This document shows positions 1 to 9,657 of a stretch of DNA of 64,000 nt, piece by piece. The translations under genes were made by a program, and so were the position numbers. Source of the DNA: Paenibacillus marchantiae (GTDB taxonomy: Bacteria > Bacillota > Bacilli > Paenibacillales > Paenibacillaceae); the NCBI RefSeq assembly GCF_028771845.1, contig NZ_CP118270.1, positions 5,084,001 to 5,148,000 on the forward strand, given 5' to 3'. Every line of letters starts with the position of its first letter. The first letter of the stretch is position 1. The notes beneath the pieces are model-generated. The model was not told the DNA's origin. It worked only from the letters and a program-made list of their open reading frames with translations, and searched no databases.

Positions 1-532
1 GAATGACGATCAGGTTAAACGCACTAATCAGCGATGGTAAAACATATACCCAGAATGAATTGATTAAGTGCAGGTCCTTCATCAGGAAGTATCCCGGAAT
101 AAGCCCTGCGTTGAAATACATGGTGAGTACAAAAATGGTCGTAATCAGCTTGCGGAAAATATAATCGCGCCGACTCAGCGTATAAGCCAGCATGGTGGTC
201 AAGAAAATGTTTAAAACGGTGGATAGTACTGTACGTGCAACGGAAATCAAAAATGCGTTATAAATTGTGCCTGATGCAAATACGGCTTTGTAATTCTGCA
301 TGGTGAAATCGCGGGGCCACAAATATAAGCCTCCTCGAATGGTGTCATTCCCTGCATTAAACGAAACCACAATTGTGTTCAAAAATGGATACAACGTCAC
401 AATCACCAGCAGAACCATGAAGATGGTGTTAAAGGTGTTGAACAGAAACGGTTCCATGCCTCTGCCACCTGGGCGGCGTACGGAAAGCGCCGCTGTATTT
501 CCTAAACCAGACAATGGTGTTTTTTTCGTCAT
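1..532 (-). CDS. Carbohydrate ABC transporter permease, LplC/YtcP type (3' end outside window)
   Basis: Inner-membrane permease of a binding-protein-dependent sugar or oligosaccharide importer; only about the first 177 residues are in the window. The visible part has a basic cytosolic N-terminus, a first membrane span containing the residues TIFMVLLVIVTLYPFL, the extracellular stretch usual for YtcP proteins (AGNDTIRGGLYLWPRDFT, then NYKAVF) and the start of the BPD_transp_1 core with an RRDYIFRKL loop. The ATG overlaps the stop codon of the upstream permease by one base (TAATG), so the two are translationally coupled. Together with the upstream permease and binding protein it forms an LplABC-like importer, which normally borrows a shared MsmX-type ATPase encoded elsewhere; none is seen here. 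Confidence 0.93.
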   Translation of the reverse strand, partial: MTKKTPLSGLGNTAALSVRRPGGRGMEPFLFNTFNTIFMVLLVIVTLYPFLNTIVVSFNAGNDTIRGGLYLWPRDFTMQNYKAVFASGTIYNAFLISVARTVLSTVLNIFLTTMLAYTLSRRDYIFRKLITTIFVLTMYFNAGLIPGYFLMKDLHLINSFWVYVLPSLISAFNLIVI

Positions 533-1497
533 TATAACAGCCTCTCTTCCCCAAGCCGCTTGGCGGTCCAATTCGCTACAAGTAACATCGTAATGCTGAC
601 CACGGTCTTGAATATTCCGCCTGCAGTTGCGAGCGAATAGTTGCCCTGTGCAATCCCGTATTTGAGCACAAAGATATCAATCGTTTCCGACCAGTCCACA
701 ACGAGTCCGTTGCCCAGCAAATACTGAACCTCAAAGCCGGCTTCCAGAATATGTCCAATCGACATAATCAGCAGGATGACAATGGTAGGCTTGATTCCTG
801 GCAAGGTGACATTCCACATTTTTTGATATCGATTGGCTCCATCAATATCGGCTGCTTCATACTGTGCCGGGTCAATAGAGGCCATGGCCGCCAAATAAAT
901 AATGGTGCTCCATCCGACTTCTTTCCAAATATGAGAACTTGCAACAACGCCCCAGAAATACTTCCCTTCCGTCAGCCACAAGATCGGCTCGTTGATTAAG
1001 TGCAGTTTCATGAGGATATCGTTGACAATGCCGTCAGAAGCAAGCGATGTCGCTACGATGCCGGTAACGATAATCCATGATAAGAAGTGAGGAAGATAAG
1101 AGATGGTTTGTACCGTCCGCTTCCACATGATCTTCTTGATTTCATTGAGTAACAATGCCAAAACAATAGCGGTAACGAAACCCAAAATCATGTTGATGAT
1201 ACTCATGGCAAGCGTATTACGAAGCACGCGCAAGAAATTGTCATCCGTGAACAAAAATTGAAAATGCTTGAACCCTACCCACGTTTGCTGCGAGAAACTT
1301 CTGGCCGGTTTGTAATCCTGAAAAGCCATCGTCCAGCCCCAGACAGGCACATAAGCAAAGATAATAATGTACGCAAGCAGAGGAACAGACATCCATATGA
1401 GCTGTCTCTGTGCTTTGATATTTTGCCAAGTAATCCGCCTAATTTTCGGTTTTTTCTTCGGTCGGAGCGGCTTGGTACCCACTACAATTTCCTCCAT
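532..1497 (-). CDS. Carbohydrate ABC transporter permease, LplB type
   Basis: The 321-residue inner-membrane permease is the partner of the YtcP-type subunit that follows. After a basic N-terminus of about 30 residues come six predicted membrane spans, starting near residue 36 with a segment ending IIIFAYVPVWGW. The family landmark GWTMAFQDYKP follows, and the EAA-type loop (EAADIDGANRYQKMWNVTLP) lies near residue 235. The length is normal for LplB. A GGAG Shine-Dalgarno seven bases before the ATG supports this start. The gene follows the binding-protein gene after a hairpin at about 1558-1593, which probably lowers permease expression relative to the binding protein. The sugar specificity cannot be read from the sequence. 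Confidence 0.95.
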   Translation of the reverse strand: MEEIVVGTKPLRPKKKPKIRRITWQNIKAQRQLIWMSVPLLAYIIIFAYVPVWGWTMAFQDYKPARSFSQQTWVGFKHFQFLFTDDNFLRVLRNTLAMSIINMILGFVTAIVLALLLNEIKKIMWKRTVQTISYLPHFLSWIIVTGIVATSLASDGIVNDILMKLHLINEPILWLTEGKYFWGVVASSHIWKEVGWSTIIYLAAMASIDPAQYEAADIDGANRYQKMWNVTLPGIKPTIVILLIMSIGHILEAGFEVQYLLGNGLVVDWSETIDIFVLKYGIAQGNYSLATAGGIFKTVVSITMLLVANWTAKRLGEERLL

Positions 1498-1557
1498 AAT
1501 ATCAGGCTCCTATCCATCTTTATATTGAAAGGAATAACGTCCAGCGATATGTTCTTT

Positions 1558-1593
1558 AAAAAAATCAGGAAGGAAGGTAGCCCTCCTTCCTGA
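1558..1593 (-). terminator. Intercistronic terminator or attenuator between binding protein and permease
   Basis: On the minus strand the arms TCAGGAAGG and CCTTCCTGA flank a short loop and are followed by a run of seven T. It lies between the solute-binding gene and lplB-like permease gene. A partial terminator here is the usual way such operons make more binding protein than permease. Confidence 0.75.
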
Positions 1594-1603
1594 CAGCATT
1601 TTC

Positions 1604-3277
1604 TTATTTCACTGACCAGTTATCGATTCTCCACTGCAATACTTCATTGATACGGCCTTCGAAAGCCTTGATATCCAGCTTTTGAATTTCGGAAACGTAT
1701 TCGCTCCATACACTGCTGAATTCGGATGTGTTAGCCAAAATCGCTTTCGGTAAATATTTGGTTGATAATTCGTTCAGCTTCGTATTGGCAATTTTGGCTG
1801 GAGATCCCTCAACCAGATCGACGGACCAAGCCGGGTAAGTAACCGGATTCTCTGGTGGAGCACTGAAGAAATCCACATAGCTGTTGAAACCGTAGGCGTC
1901 CAAAACTTCCTTATCAAACGGTCTCAAGCTGGCTTGATATTCTTCCGGCTGATTGCTTGCTGAAGTAGCGTTGCCATCGCTAAAGTAACCTTCCATCTTC
2001 GGTGCGGTTCCATAGAAAGCATCTGCTTTATTGGCCAGTTTCCAGGCCGCATCTGCGGCATTGTCGCGCTGCTCTTGGGTTTTCATGAAACGGCCTTCGT
2101 CATTCACGTAATAGTCTTCATCCTGAATGCCCCAAGTGAGTGTCTTTTGCCAATCTTCTTCCATAAGCTTGTCGAGCGCTTTAATAATTTTCACAGGGTC
2201 CTTGGCACTTACAGTAATGCCGTAACCATTGTTCAGGTTGAGCGCCGCGCGGTCGCGATAGTAGTCCTTCGTGCTGCTGTCGTATACCAGCGGGAAGCCG
2301 ACGTACGTGCGTTCAATTTTGTCCTGAGTTATGAGCGAATCTTCCGCGCTGAGAAAATTCCAGTGTTGGTCGAACATGCCGAGTACTGCCCCACTGGACA
2401 ATTTGGCCATATATTGGTCGTAGTTTTGTGCAAAAGCCTCCTTGTCGAGCAAGCCTTGGCCGTTAATTTCATTAAGTTTCTCATAGTAGGTTTTGGCATA
2501 ATCTTTGTCTGCAAAGATCTCTGCTTTGCCGTCGTTTACAACGACTCCCCCGTCATTCGGATGACCAATCAAATGCTGTGGCGGGTTCAACAACCCCCAG
2601 TTTTTCCAGTCATAGTTCAATACTTCAAAGCCAATGGTCGGCTTGCCGTCGATCGTGGGATACTTCTCCTTGTATTTGGCGATCAAGTCAAAGTACTCGT
2701 CCAATGTTTTTGGCGTAGGATAACTAAACTCTTTCAACACGGCTTTCTGAATCCAGAAGGCAGGTCCGCTGTAGTAGGTGTCCGACACCTCACCGTTGTA
2801 TGCACCATAGTTGGGCAAGTAATAGATATGTCCATCGTTAGGGTCCTTCATCTGGTTCCAGTACTTCTCATAATGCTTCTTCAGATTAGGCGCATGCTCC
2901 TCGATCAGGTCTTCCAACGGAATGACCGAACCGGCTGCTGTCAGTTTGGTGTCCGCAGAGATCAGATCCGGATAATCTCCTCCGGCAATCATAACGCCAA
3001 GCTTTTGGTTTTTGTCGCCAGCCAAAAATTCAAATTTGAATGTAACGCCAAGCTCATCCTTGATTTTTTTGTAGATTTTGTTGTCAGCGGTTGGCTGTTG
3101 TCCGGCCTCGTTCAGGAATACCGAGATTTCTAACGGATTGTCAGCCCCCACCTCACTACCTTTACTACTCTCTTCTCCACTGCCTGAATTGCCGCCTGAG
3201 CAACCTGCTAGCACAACACTCAACGACAATAACAGTGTTGCCCCCATACGGAAGAATGATTTTTTACTGTCCCCCAT
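1604..3277 (-). CDS. Extracellular sugar-binding lipoprotein of the ABC importer
   Basis: A membrane-anchored solute-binding protein that delivers a sugar or oligosaccharide to the permease pair downstream. From the ATG at 3277 it is 557 residues, typical of the long LplA-type binding proteins. The lipobox LAGC, with the Cys that would be lipidated, lies near residue 26 after a basic and hydrophobic signal peptide. A GGAGGTG Shine-Dalgarno four bases before this ATG makes it much better than an in-frame ATG 45 bases upstream. The mature part starts with a Gly/Ser/Glu-rich linker and then the bilobal fold (MIAGGDYPDLISADT is typical). A cre-like palindrome lies just upstream, suggesting catabolite repression in addition to control by the kinase/regulators. 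Confidence 0.93.
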   Translation of the reverse strand: MGDSKKSFFRMGATLLLSLSVVLAGCSGGNSGSGEESSKGSEVGADNPLEISVFLNEAGQQPTADNKIYKKIKDELGVTFKFEFLAGDKNQKLGVMIAGGDYPDLISADTKLTAAGSVIPLEDLIEEHAPNLKKHYEKYWNQMKDPNDGHIYYLPNYGAYNGEVSDTYYSGPAFWIQKAVLKEFSYPTPKTLDEYFDLIAKYKEKYPTIDGKPTIGFEVLNYDWKNWGLLNPPQHLIGHPNDGGVVVNDGKAEIFADKDYAKTYYEKLNEINGQGLLDKEAFAQNYDQYMAKLSSGAVLGMFDQHWNFLSAEDSLITQDKIERTYVGFPLVYDSSTKDYYRDRAALNLNNGYGITVSAKDPVKIIKALDKLMEEDWQKTLTWGIQDEDYYVNDEGRFMKTQEQRDNAADAAWKLANKADAFYGTAPKMEGYFSDGNATSASNQPEEYQASLRPFDKEVLDAYGFNSYVDFFSAPPENPVTYPAWSVDLVEGSPAKIANTKLNELSTKYLPKAILANTSEFSSVWSEYVSEIQKLDIKAFEGRINEVLQWRIDNWSVK

Positions 3278-3307
3278 AAAGCACCTCCAAAGTTTGATCT
3301 CACTATA

Positions 3308-3321
3308 TGAAAGCCCTTTCA
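3308..3321 (+). promoter_or_regulatory. Candidate CcpA cre site before the sugar-binding protein gene
   Basis: TGAAAGCCCTTTCA matches the cre consensus TGWAANCGNTNWCA at 13 of 14 positions; the mismatch is in the central CG. It is about 30 bases upstream of the ATG at 3277, so it would act as an operator or roadblock. The function is inferred from similarity to the consensus only. Confidence 0.5.
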
Positions 3322-3394
3322 TTTGAATAATTTAATTATAAATTTACATCTCTATGGAAACTATATTCGAATTATAGCTCTTTCCGAGAAAAGC

Positions 3395-4930
3395 TCAGGT
3401 TTTCTTGTATTCGTTAGGAGACATGCCCATACGTTTCTCAAATTGCTTTAAAAAATGATGGTAATTGGCGTATCCAACCTTTTCCGAGATCTCGCTATTT
3501 TTGTACTGATTCATCTGTAGCAACCGACATGCCTCCTCAACCCTCAGGTTATGAAGCAGTTCATTGAAGCCGATCCCATTTTTGCGTATCAACAGTTGTC
3601 CCAAGTAGGCCGGATGCAGGAAGAAACGTTCCGATAGTAACTTAATAGTCAATCCCTCCTGGTAATGCGTATGAATATAATCGTTGATTTCCTGTACAAT
3701 ACCTTGCGCTTCGAAGACGCTCTCTTTAAGCAAAAACTCAAAGCAGACTCTTCCACACGAATGCAGCATGCCGATCAAATCATCAAGGGTTAACAGTGCT
3801 TCATCCAGTTCCGGAATTTCGAACATACGGTAATTCTCTGAATCTTCTGCCATTTGCGCCCTCATGTAAGCACGAATTTCATGAAGAAGGTAAATCACAA
3901 ATTTTCGGGCTTCATCCGGGTGGACCCGCATCTGTCGAAAGGATTGCTCAATAAACTCCACAGCGGACTGGTAGTTGGCGTAATCAATGAGCTGAAGTGC
4001 TCCCAGTACTCGCTCGATCAGTTCAACCTGTTGGTTATGCCTTTGAAAATCGTGGTTCTGGATATCGGCATAATCCATTATGCTGTTCTCTTCCGCTTCA
4101 TAAAAAGCGTGCAGCAACGCCTTCTCTGCTGTTATGCGGGAGTTGCTGATGTGATGAAGAGAGGATTCGGTTGAGCCAATCGCCATATATGTACGAAAGC
4201 CCGCCAGACGGCGAGCCAGTGTTTCTAATTGTTTTCTAAAATTTCCGCTCGTTCTCTGAGGTCCGGGGGAAACATCGCCAAACACAATGGATACAAGATC
4301 ATTTCGCATACGAATGATATAGAGGACATCCCGTCCGTTCAGAATCTCTGAAGCAAGACTGCTCCACCGGCCAAACTCTTTCTCCGATACCTGAACCAGG
4401 CATACAATCCAGGATTCAGCTGACTGGGAAAGGGACTGCATCAATTGAGTACCCTCAGCAGACAGCACTTTGCCTAATAAAGCCTGCTTCATCGTCAACA
4501 TTTCCTGCTCTCTCAATGCAATCTGCCCAATATAAAGCTGCTCTTGCTCCTTCATCAGTTCCATGCCCATCATGCGAATCTCGGACTCCGCCTGTTCCTC
4601 ATCCAATGGTTTTAACAGATAACCGGAAACTTTGAATTTAAGCGCTTTTCGCGCAAACTCGAAATCGCTGTACCCCGTAAGAATAATGAACTTGGTCGAC
4701 CAGTTTCCTCTACGTCGCCATTCTTCAATCATCTCTAGCCCATTCATAATTGGCATTTGAATATCAACCATGACAAGATCCGGCTGTAACTCTTCCATTC
4801 GTTCCAACCCTTCCGCACCGTTGCCACACATAGCGCATACCTCAAAGCCAAGACTTTCCCATGGAATCCACAGCTGCAAGCCCTCTAGCGCCCATGGCTC
4901 GTCATCAATCAGCAGCGCTCTAAATGCCAT
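3395..4930 (-). CDS. AraC-type response regulator (YesN-like)
   Basis: Cytoplasmic DNA-binding response regulator, 511 residues. The N-terminal receiver domain (about 1-125) has the acidic DDEPW motif and the phospho-acceptor Asp in DLVMVDIQMP near residue 53, with the conserved Lys in LLKPLD. A middle region of about 280 residues, usual for long YesN proteins, precedes a C-terminal AraC double helix-turn-helix (about 405-510, ending GMSPNEYKK). GGAGGT seven bases before the ATG at 4930 decides the start over an in-frame ATG 21 bases upstream. The start overlaps the end of the kinase gene by 11 bases. It probably activates the downstream importer. Confidence 0.94.
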   Translation of the reverse strand: MAFRALLIDDEPWALEGLQLWIPWESLGFEVCAMCGNGAEGLERMEELQPDLVMVDIQMPIMNGLEMIEEWRRRGNWSTKFIILTGYSDFEFARKALKFKVSGYLLKPLDEEQAESEIRMMGMELMKEQEQLYIGQIALREQEMLTMKQALLGKVLSAEGTQLMQSLSQSAESWIVCLVQVSEKEFGRWSSLASEILNGRDVLYIIRMRNDLVSIVFGDVSPGPQRTSGNFRKQLETLARRLAGFRTYMAIGSTESSLHHISNSRITAEKALLHAFYEAEENSIMDYADIQNHDFQRHNQQVELIERVLGALQLIDYANYQSAVEFIEQSFRQMRVHPDEARKFVIYLLHEIRAYMRAQMAEDSENYRMFEIPELDEALLTLDDLIGMLHSCGRVCFEFLLKESVFEAQGIVQEINDYIHTHYQEGLTIKLLSERFFLHPAYLGQLLIRKNGIGFNELLHNLRVEEACRLLQMNQYKNSEISEKVGYANYHHFLKQFEKRMGMSPNEYKKT

Positions 4931-6752
4931 TGTCCTTACCTCCTTCTTCACCCTGATGATCTAACAGTTGCAATGGAATTTCGAAGGAGACCTCTGTCCC
5001 TTCTCCTATTCTGCTCACCAAGTTAAAATCCACTTTATCGTCATAATACAATTCAAGACGGCGATATACGTTACGTATGCCAATGTTACTCCCTCCGCTC
5101 TCCTCCTTGCTCCGCATATGATACAGAACCTCTTGCAGCCGTTCCTTATCCATGCCCTTACCATTATCGGATACAACGACGCGCAGGCGTTCGCTCACAA
5201 CTTCCGCTTTAATCTTCACATACCCTAACCCCTCAATAGCCTGAATTCCATGTTTGCAAGCATTCTCGGCCAACTGCTGGATACTCATTTTTGGAATTCT
5301 ATACTGCCTCGCCTCTTCGCTAATATCAATGTAATATTCAAACTTGTCTCGAAAACGGAACTTCTCGATCCCCAGATACATGACCGTAAAACTCATTTCC
5401 TCTTCCAGCGTGACCACATCGTCCTTCCAATTCAACAGACGGCGAAGCAGCTTGGATAGGTCCTTGATAATATCCTTGACATCCGCATAATTGTTTTTGG
5501 TGCTGACCACCAGCAGCGCATTGAGTGTATTGAATAAAAAATGGGGATTCATCTGGCTTTGCAGCAAATTCAGCTCAGCGCGAATGCGCTCAGCCTCCTG
5601 GCTCCGCTGCTGAATTTCAAGCTTGTACACATTATTGATCAAGGAATGGATCTGAGCGGTCATCATATTGAAATTACGAATCAGATGACCTATCTCATCC
5701 TGTCCCCCATCAATGTTGATCAGATCAAATTTCTCGTTCCCCACCTTTTGCATATGTCTGGACAGACGTTTCACTCGATAATTGTATGAGCGCAGCATGA
5801 CATAGATGAAGATGGAGGTAACCAAAGTAATGATACCAGCGAGCATGCCGAAATAAAGCTTCATGGAGAGCATCGCTTGTTTGACACGTGTTTCCTGAGG
5901 TACGCCAATGAGCTTCCAACCTTTCACATAGCTGGCCTTGCCAATCGGTACGATATGTAGGTCCTTGTCCGCCGCCTTGCTCGTATCAAATAACGCATAA
6001 TCACTATCTACCTCACCCTGATACTTGTCATCTGTGGACACGATAATCTGATTCTTCGCGTTGACCAGATACAGGTCCAGCGAGCTTTTCTCTCTCGCAA
6101 TAACGTCATAGAATCGATTAAGGTAAAAATCAATGCGCACTAACTTCTCGTAAGAGTTATCTGCGTTATAATAGTCCATTTTTTCAATCACGCTAAAATA
6201 CGACGAGGTCGCCGCGCGATCATTCGCTGCCTGATCGCGATAAGCGAGTACACTTAGTGATTCCCCTGCTGCTTCCCATTGTCTGAACCAGGCACTGGCG
6301 TTCATTGAGCTGTCCAGATAATAATAATCCCCTCCAGACACAATCGTTGGATTATCTGTGTAGATGCCAATCCGCTGGATTTGATTGTTCACGGGAATAT
6401 AGGAAGTCACTCGATGGCGAAGCTGTTCATCGAATGTATTGTAGAAATCCAATTGGTCTTTGTATACACGATCCATGGATTCGGACAACAGCTTGTCCGT
6501 GATTAAGGCGTGACTGACAGCGATCCCCCCGTCAATCATGGTGTGAATGTCCTTTCTCGCCCGCTCCAGCGATATTTGCAGATTCTGCTCTTCCCGCTCC
6601 TTAATTAGCCCCGACATACGATCCATGAACAAATAATTGCTTGCTATGATCGGAAGCAAAATACCGATAACATAGATCAGCATAAACTTGTAGTTCAAAG
6701 GAATATCGTTCACGATGCCGCGAAATCGGAATTTCTTAAACATGTCTTCCAT
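4920..6752 (-). CDS. Sensor histidine kinase, YesM-like
   Basis: Membrane sensor kinase of about 610 residues. One span near residues 25-45 and one near 295-320 bracket an extracellular dCache-like sensor of about 250 residues; a HAMP segment and a coiled coil follow. The His_kinase domain has the phospho-acceptor His in QMNPHFLFNTLNAL (about residue 410). The ATPase domain shows QQLAENACKHGI and DNGKGM. The start is uncertain among ATGs at 6758, 6752 and 6743; 6752 has the best-spaced GAAGGA. The gene sits between two AraC-type response regulators on the same strand: the downstream one overlaps it and the upstream one is frameshifted. It probably senses the sugar, or sugar-loaded binding protein, of the importer. 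Confidence 0.93.
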   Translation of the reverse strand: MEDMFKKFRFRGIVNDIPLNYKFMLIYVIGILLPIIASNYLFMDRMSGLIKEREEQNLQISLERARKDIHTMIDGGIAVSHALITDKLLSESMDRVYKDQLDFYNTFDEQLRHRVTSYIPVNNQIQRIGIYTDNPTIVSGGDYYYLDSSMNASAWFRQWEAAGESLSVLAYRDQAANDRAATSSYFSVIEKMDYYNADNSYEKLVRIDFYLNRFYDVIAREKSSLDLYLVNAKNQIIVSTDDKYQGEVDSDYALFDTSKAADKDLHIVPIGKASYVKGWKLIGVPQETRVKQAMLSMKLYFGMLAGIITLVTSIFIYVMLRSYNYRVKRLSRHMQKVGNEKFDLINIDGGQDEIGHLIRNFNMMTAQIHSLINNVYKLEIQQRSQEAERIRAELNLLQSQMNPHFLFNTLNALLVVSTKNNYADVKDIIKDLSKLLRRLLNWKDDVVTLEEEMSFTVMYLGIEKFRFRDKFEYYIDISEEARQYRIPKMSIQQLAENACKHGIQAIEGLGYVKIKAEVVSERLRVVVSDNGKGMDKERLQEVLYHMRSKEESGGSNIGIRNVYRRLELYYDDKVDFNLVSRIGEGTEVSFEIPLQLLDHQGEEGGKDNGI

Positions 6753-6787
6753 CGCCATCCTTCATTCATTACTTGTCGAGTCCCAAT

Positions 6788-8315
6788 CTATGGTTGTTTT
6801 CGATACGCGGAGGGAGCCATCCCCGTCATTCGCTTGAACTGACTTACAAAATAGTCGGCATTAGGGTATCCTGAATGGACCGCAACTTCGGCTATGCTAC
6901 AACAGCTCTGACGTAACAGTCTCTTCGCCTCCTCGATCCGTTTATCATTCAGATATTCCCGAAAAGACTTGCCAGTCTGCTGTCTGAAGGCTTGCCCCAG
7001 ATAGTTGGCATTCATATGAAATTTCTGTGCAATCTCCTGGAGCTGCAGCTTCTCCCGAAACTCATGGTTAACATATTGCACTACACGAAAAATCGTGCTG
7101 CATTCTTTTTCTTTCCGCTGCTCCTGTAGAGCTCTCAAAGCGTTGAGACTTAATATAAGTGCATATTCCCTAAATGCAGGAAAGGAATCAATGTCAGATA
7201 AATCGCCCAACATATGTTGTAACTGCAACACAAACCTGTCTACATTCCCATCCAGCTCCTTCATTTGCTTGAGAACTCCCATTTCAAGAGCAAGCAATTG
7301 TACCCGAACATATTCTATATCCGACACAGACAGCCCTGAATCTGGACTCGCAAGCAACTCGTGTACCTCTCTCTCCAACCCATTCTCTTCACCCGTTAAA
7401 ATGGTTTTAAACAGGTTACTCAACGCTTTTTGATTTACAACCGCCATGTTACTATGCCGTGGCAAATCTTGATCTCGAATAATGCCGCTTTCTTTTTGAT
7501 AACGCTTCCATTTCAAAGCAGATAACGCTTTTTCAAATGCTGACCGCATAGCGACTACTCCACCTGAGTGATATCCAAATGCCACAATAATTGATCCATG
7601 ACCGGAGTAAATCTCAAACAAAGTTCTCCCTAGCCTCTCAAGCCAACTCAGAGAATCTTCAATTACAGCAGCAAACACACCCATTCTTCCTTCAGCATCC
7701 ATAAAAAATTCGTAGTGATGAGCGCTAGCAAAACGCTGTACCTGTGACTTTATGTCTTCATTGCAAATATCCGTTTCAATTAAAAGACAGGCCATATTCT
7801 CATGACCCTCCATTTGCAATATACTTTCCACTTCGGCTTGCAGTTCGCTGCTATCCTCCCCCCTGAAACAGACGGTTGAACAAGCAATTTACATATAAAG
7901 TACGCTCGTGTTGATGCAATTTCTCTGCGACAAGCTCGTTCTGAATTTTACGACTCATCTGTTCTAATACGTTTTCAATCTCAACCTCATCAATGGGTTT
8001 GAGTAAATAATCCTCCACACGCTGTTCCAGCGCTGTTTTCGCATAATCAAAGCTATCGTATCCGCTTAATATGACAAATCGCGGCGGTTTGGCTAGTTTT
8101 TGTATCGAGCGGTCAATCAGTTCAAGTCCGCTCACTGAAGGCATATGAATATCTGTAAACACCAGGTCTGGCCGAAGGTTCTCAATAATGGACCAAGCAG
8201 CGTTCCCGTTCTCAGCCTCTCCACAAATTTGAAAACCGTATTTGTTCCAATCTACCATTGTCCGCAGACCTTCCAGTACCCATGGCTCATCATCCACTAA
8301 CAAAACATTCATCAT
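6788..8315 (-). pseudogene. AraC-type response regulator, split by a frameshift in a G6 run
   Basis: Two adjacent frames make one YesN-like regulator of about 507 residues. The first part (8315 to 7851) has the receiver domain with DDEPW, the Asp in DLVFTDIHMP and the Lys in LLKPID. It ends early at TAG just after a run of six G (minus strand; plus 7858-7863). The second part (continuing to 6788) has the middle region and the AraC domain ending GMAPSAYRKQP. Removing one G joins the frames without a break: FQGGG-stop becomes FQGEDSSELQAEV. The only start for the second part would be a GTG at 7831 without a clear Shine-Dalgarno. This may be a real inactivating or phase-variable change, or a sequencing error in the homopolymer. 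Confidence 0.88.
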
Positions 8316-8596
8316 TCTTGTTTCCCCCCGTTAATAGTGATGAATAATCTGCGTTTACCTTGGACAAAACATGGATCATTGTACTTTGGAAAATGTTTAC
8401 CTATAGCTTTATGTACCACATTCGACGGTTATTCTGGTTCAATTCTGTCATTGTTCACCTTGAATTTGCGACTTTTATATAATCATAACATCCGAGCAAA
8501 GAATGCCAATACTTCAAACCAATATACAATAATTTTTAAAGAAAGTACTTTAATTTGAACAGTAACTCTGCTTGTATACACTCCCTGACAACTGAT
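8316..8596. other. Intergenic stretch upstream of the kinase/regulator operon
   Basis: AT-rich, and expected to hold the minus-strand promoter of the regulator-kinase-regulator operon and the 3' end of the convergently placed minus-strand VOC gene's neighbourhood. I see no RNA gene, no convincing hairpin and no cre-like site in it. Confidence 0.4.
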
Positions 8597-8950
8597 TTAA
8601 TGTCTATGAGCAAGGATATTGATCAACTTACCAAATGGATCACGGACATAGAATCGACGAACTCCCCAAGGCTCATCCGTAAGTTCATATTCTATTGTAT
8701 AACCCGCGCTTTTCATGCGTTCGTACACTACATCGACATCATCAACTTCAATCGAAAGGTCAGGTGTAGGTGTATTGGAGCCACCTTGTGTGGCGATACT
8801 TATTTGAACGTTCTCCTCTCCAAGTAATCCGTATGTTTCAATCCAACCATGATTCATCAATAAATCAAGTTCAAGCACATCCTGGTAAAAGCTTTTTGCT
8901 GCTGGAACGTTTTGTGTATTAATATTGGTGACAATTCGTTTCACCCTCAT
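8597..8950 (-). CDS. VOC (glyoxalase/bleomycin-resistance fold) family protein
   Basis: Small cytoplasmic protein of 117 residues with a complete vicinal-oxygen-chelate fold. It begins with the paired beta strand typical of the family (VTNINTQNVPAAKSFYQDVL), has an internal repeat start at SIEVDDVDVVYERMKSAG, and ends WGVRRFYVRDPFGKLINIL, the standard C-terminal strand pattern. Family members bind metal and act in thiol transfer, dioxygenation or antibiotic binding; the substrate cannot be told here. A GAGG about ten bases before the ATG supports the start. It stands alone, with no operon partner. Confidence 0.85.
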   Translation of the reverse strand: MRVKRIVTNINTQNVPAAKSFYQDVLELDLLMNHGWIETYGLLGEENVQISIATQGGSNTPTPDLSIEVDDVDVVYERMKSAGYTIEYELTDEPWGVRRFYVRDPFGKLINILAHRH

Positions 8951-9167
8951 TTTCAGAACCTCGATTCAATTAGTATATTCCCCCAACGAGGAATCCTCGC
9001 CCTTATTTTACATTATCATCTAGTACCACGTTATTCAATCGACAAAAAGACCAACCAAGGGATTCTGGCTAGCCTGATAATACAAAAGTGGGATGCATCC
9101 CTTATGAAATTATAAATTTGGTTAATAATAAGAAATTATTCAGGTGAAAACCTATGGGAGTGATTCG

Positions 9168-9632
9168 ATGCTGGGGAATGTCATTTTTGGTATGGTTATC
9201 CCCATCTTAATCGGTGGATGGATTCTACGTAGAAACGTCAACATCCTCTTAGCTTATTATCCGCTGGGAGTAGCCACCTCTTCTTGTTTAAACAGTGCGG
9301 GCTTCAATTTTTTCTGGAATATCCTTCCCAATACCCGTAACCAATCATATGCGGGGCTCCCTTTCGACTTAGGTATATACCCTATTGCTGGATGCCTCAT
9401 GATATACATGATTCTTGAAAAAAATACGAAGTCGTGGCTAGCAATCTTAATAACCTCTTTTACATTAACGCTGATCGAATGGTTGGCTAAAGAAATGGGT
9501 AGAGTTCTTTATTTTAATGGCTGGAACATCTATTGGACTTTCTTTTCTTATTTTCTTCCTTTAGTCGTGGTGTACGGATATAGTAAAGTATTCACTCTGA
9601 TGTACAACGTTTCTGATAAGAGGAGAACATAA
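9168..9632 (+). CDS. Small integral membrane protein, CBO0543-like
   Basis: A predicted 154-residue membrane protein with four to five hydrophobic spans separated by short loops (WILRRN, EKNTKSW, KEMGRVLYF). It resembles the small spore-former CBO0543-type membrane proteins of unknown role, judged by length, the LPNTRNQSYAGLPFDL-like first loop and the GW-rich end. The ATG at 9168 with GGGAG seven bases upstream is preferred to a GTG 24 bases earlier, which would give 162 residues. It ends 25 bases before the convergent hydrolase gene. No function is known to me; the lack of a catalytic motif argues against an enzyme. Confidence 0.7.
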   Translation: MLGNVIFGMVIPILIGGWILRRNVNILLAYYPLGVATSSCLNSAGFNFFWNILPNTRNQSYAGLPFDLGIYPIAGCLMIYMILEKNTKSWLAILITSFTLTLIEWLAKEMGRVLYFNGWNIYWTFFSYFLPLVVVYGYSKVFTLMYNVSDKRRT

Positions 9633-9657
9633 AGTTTGGTTCTTTCCAACATAACAA

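Noticed and set aside
2075..3133. A 352-codon open frame on the plus strand
   Set aside because: It lies opposite the sugar-binding lipoprotein gene, which has a lipobox, a good ribosome site and a clear fold; the plus-strand reading has no recognisable domain.
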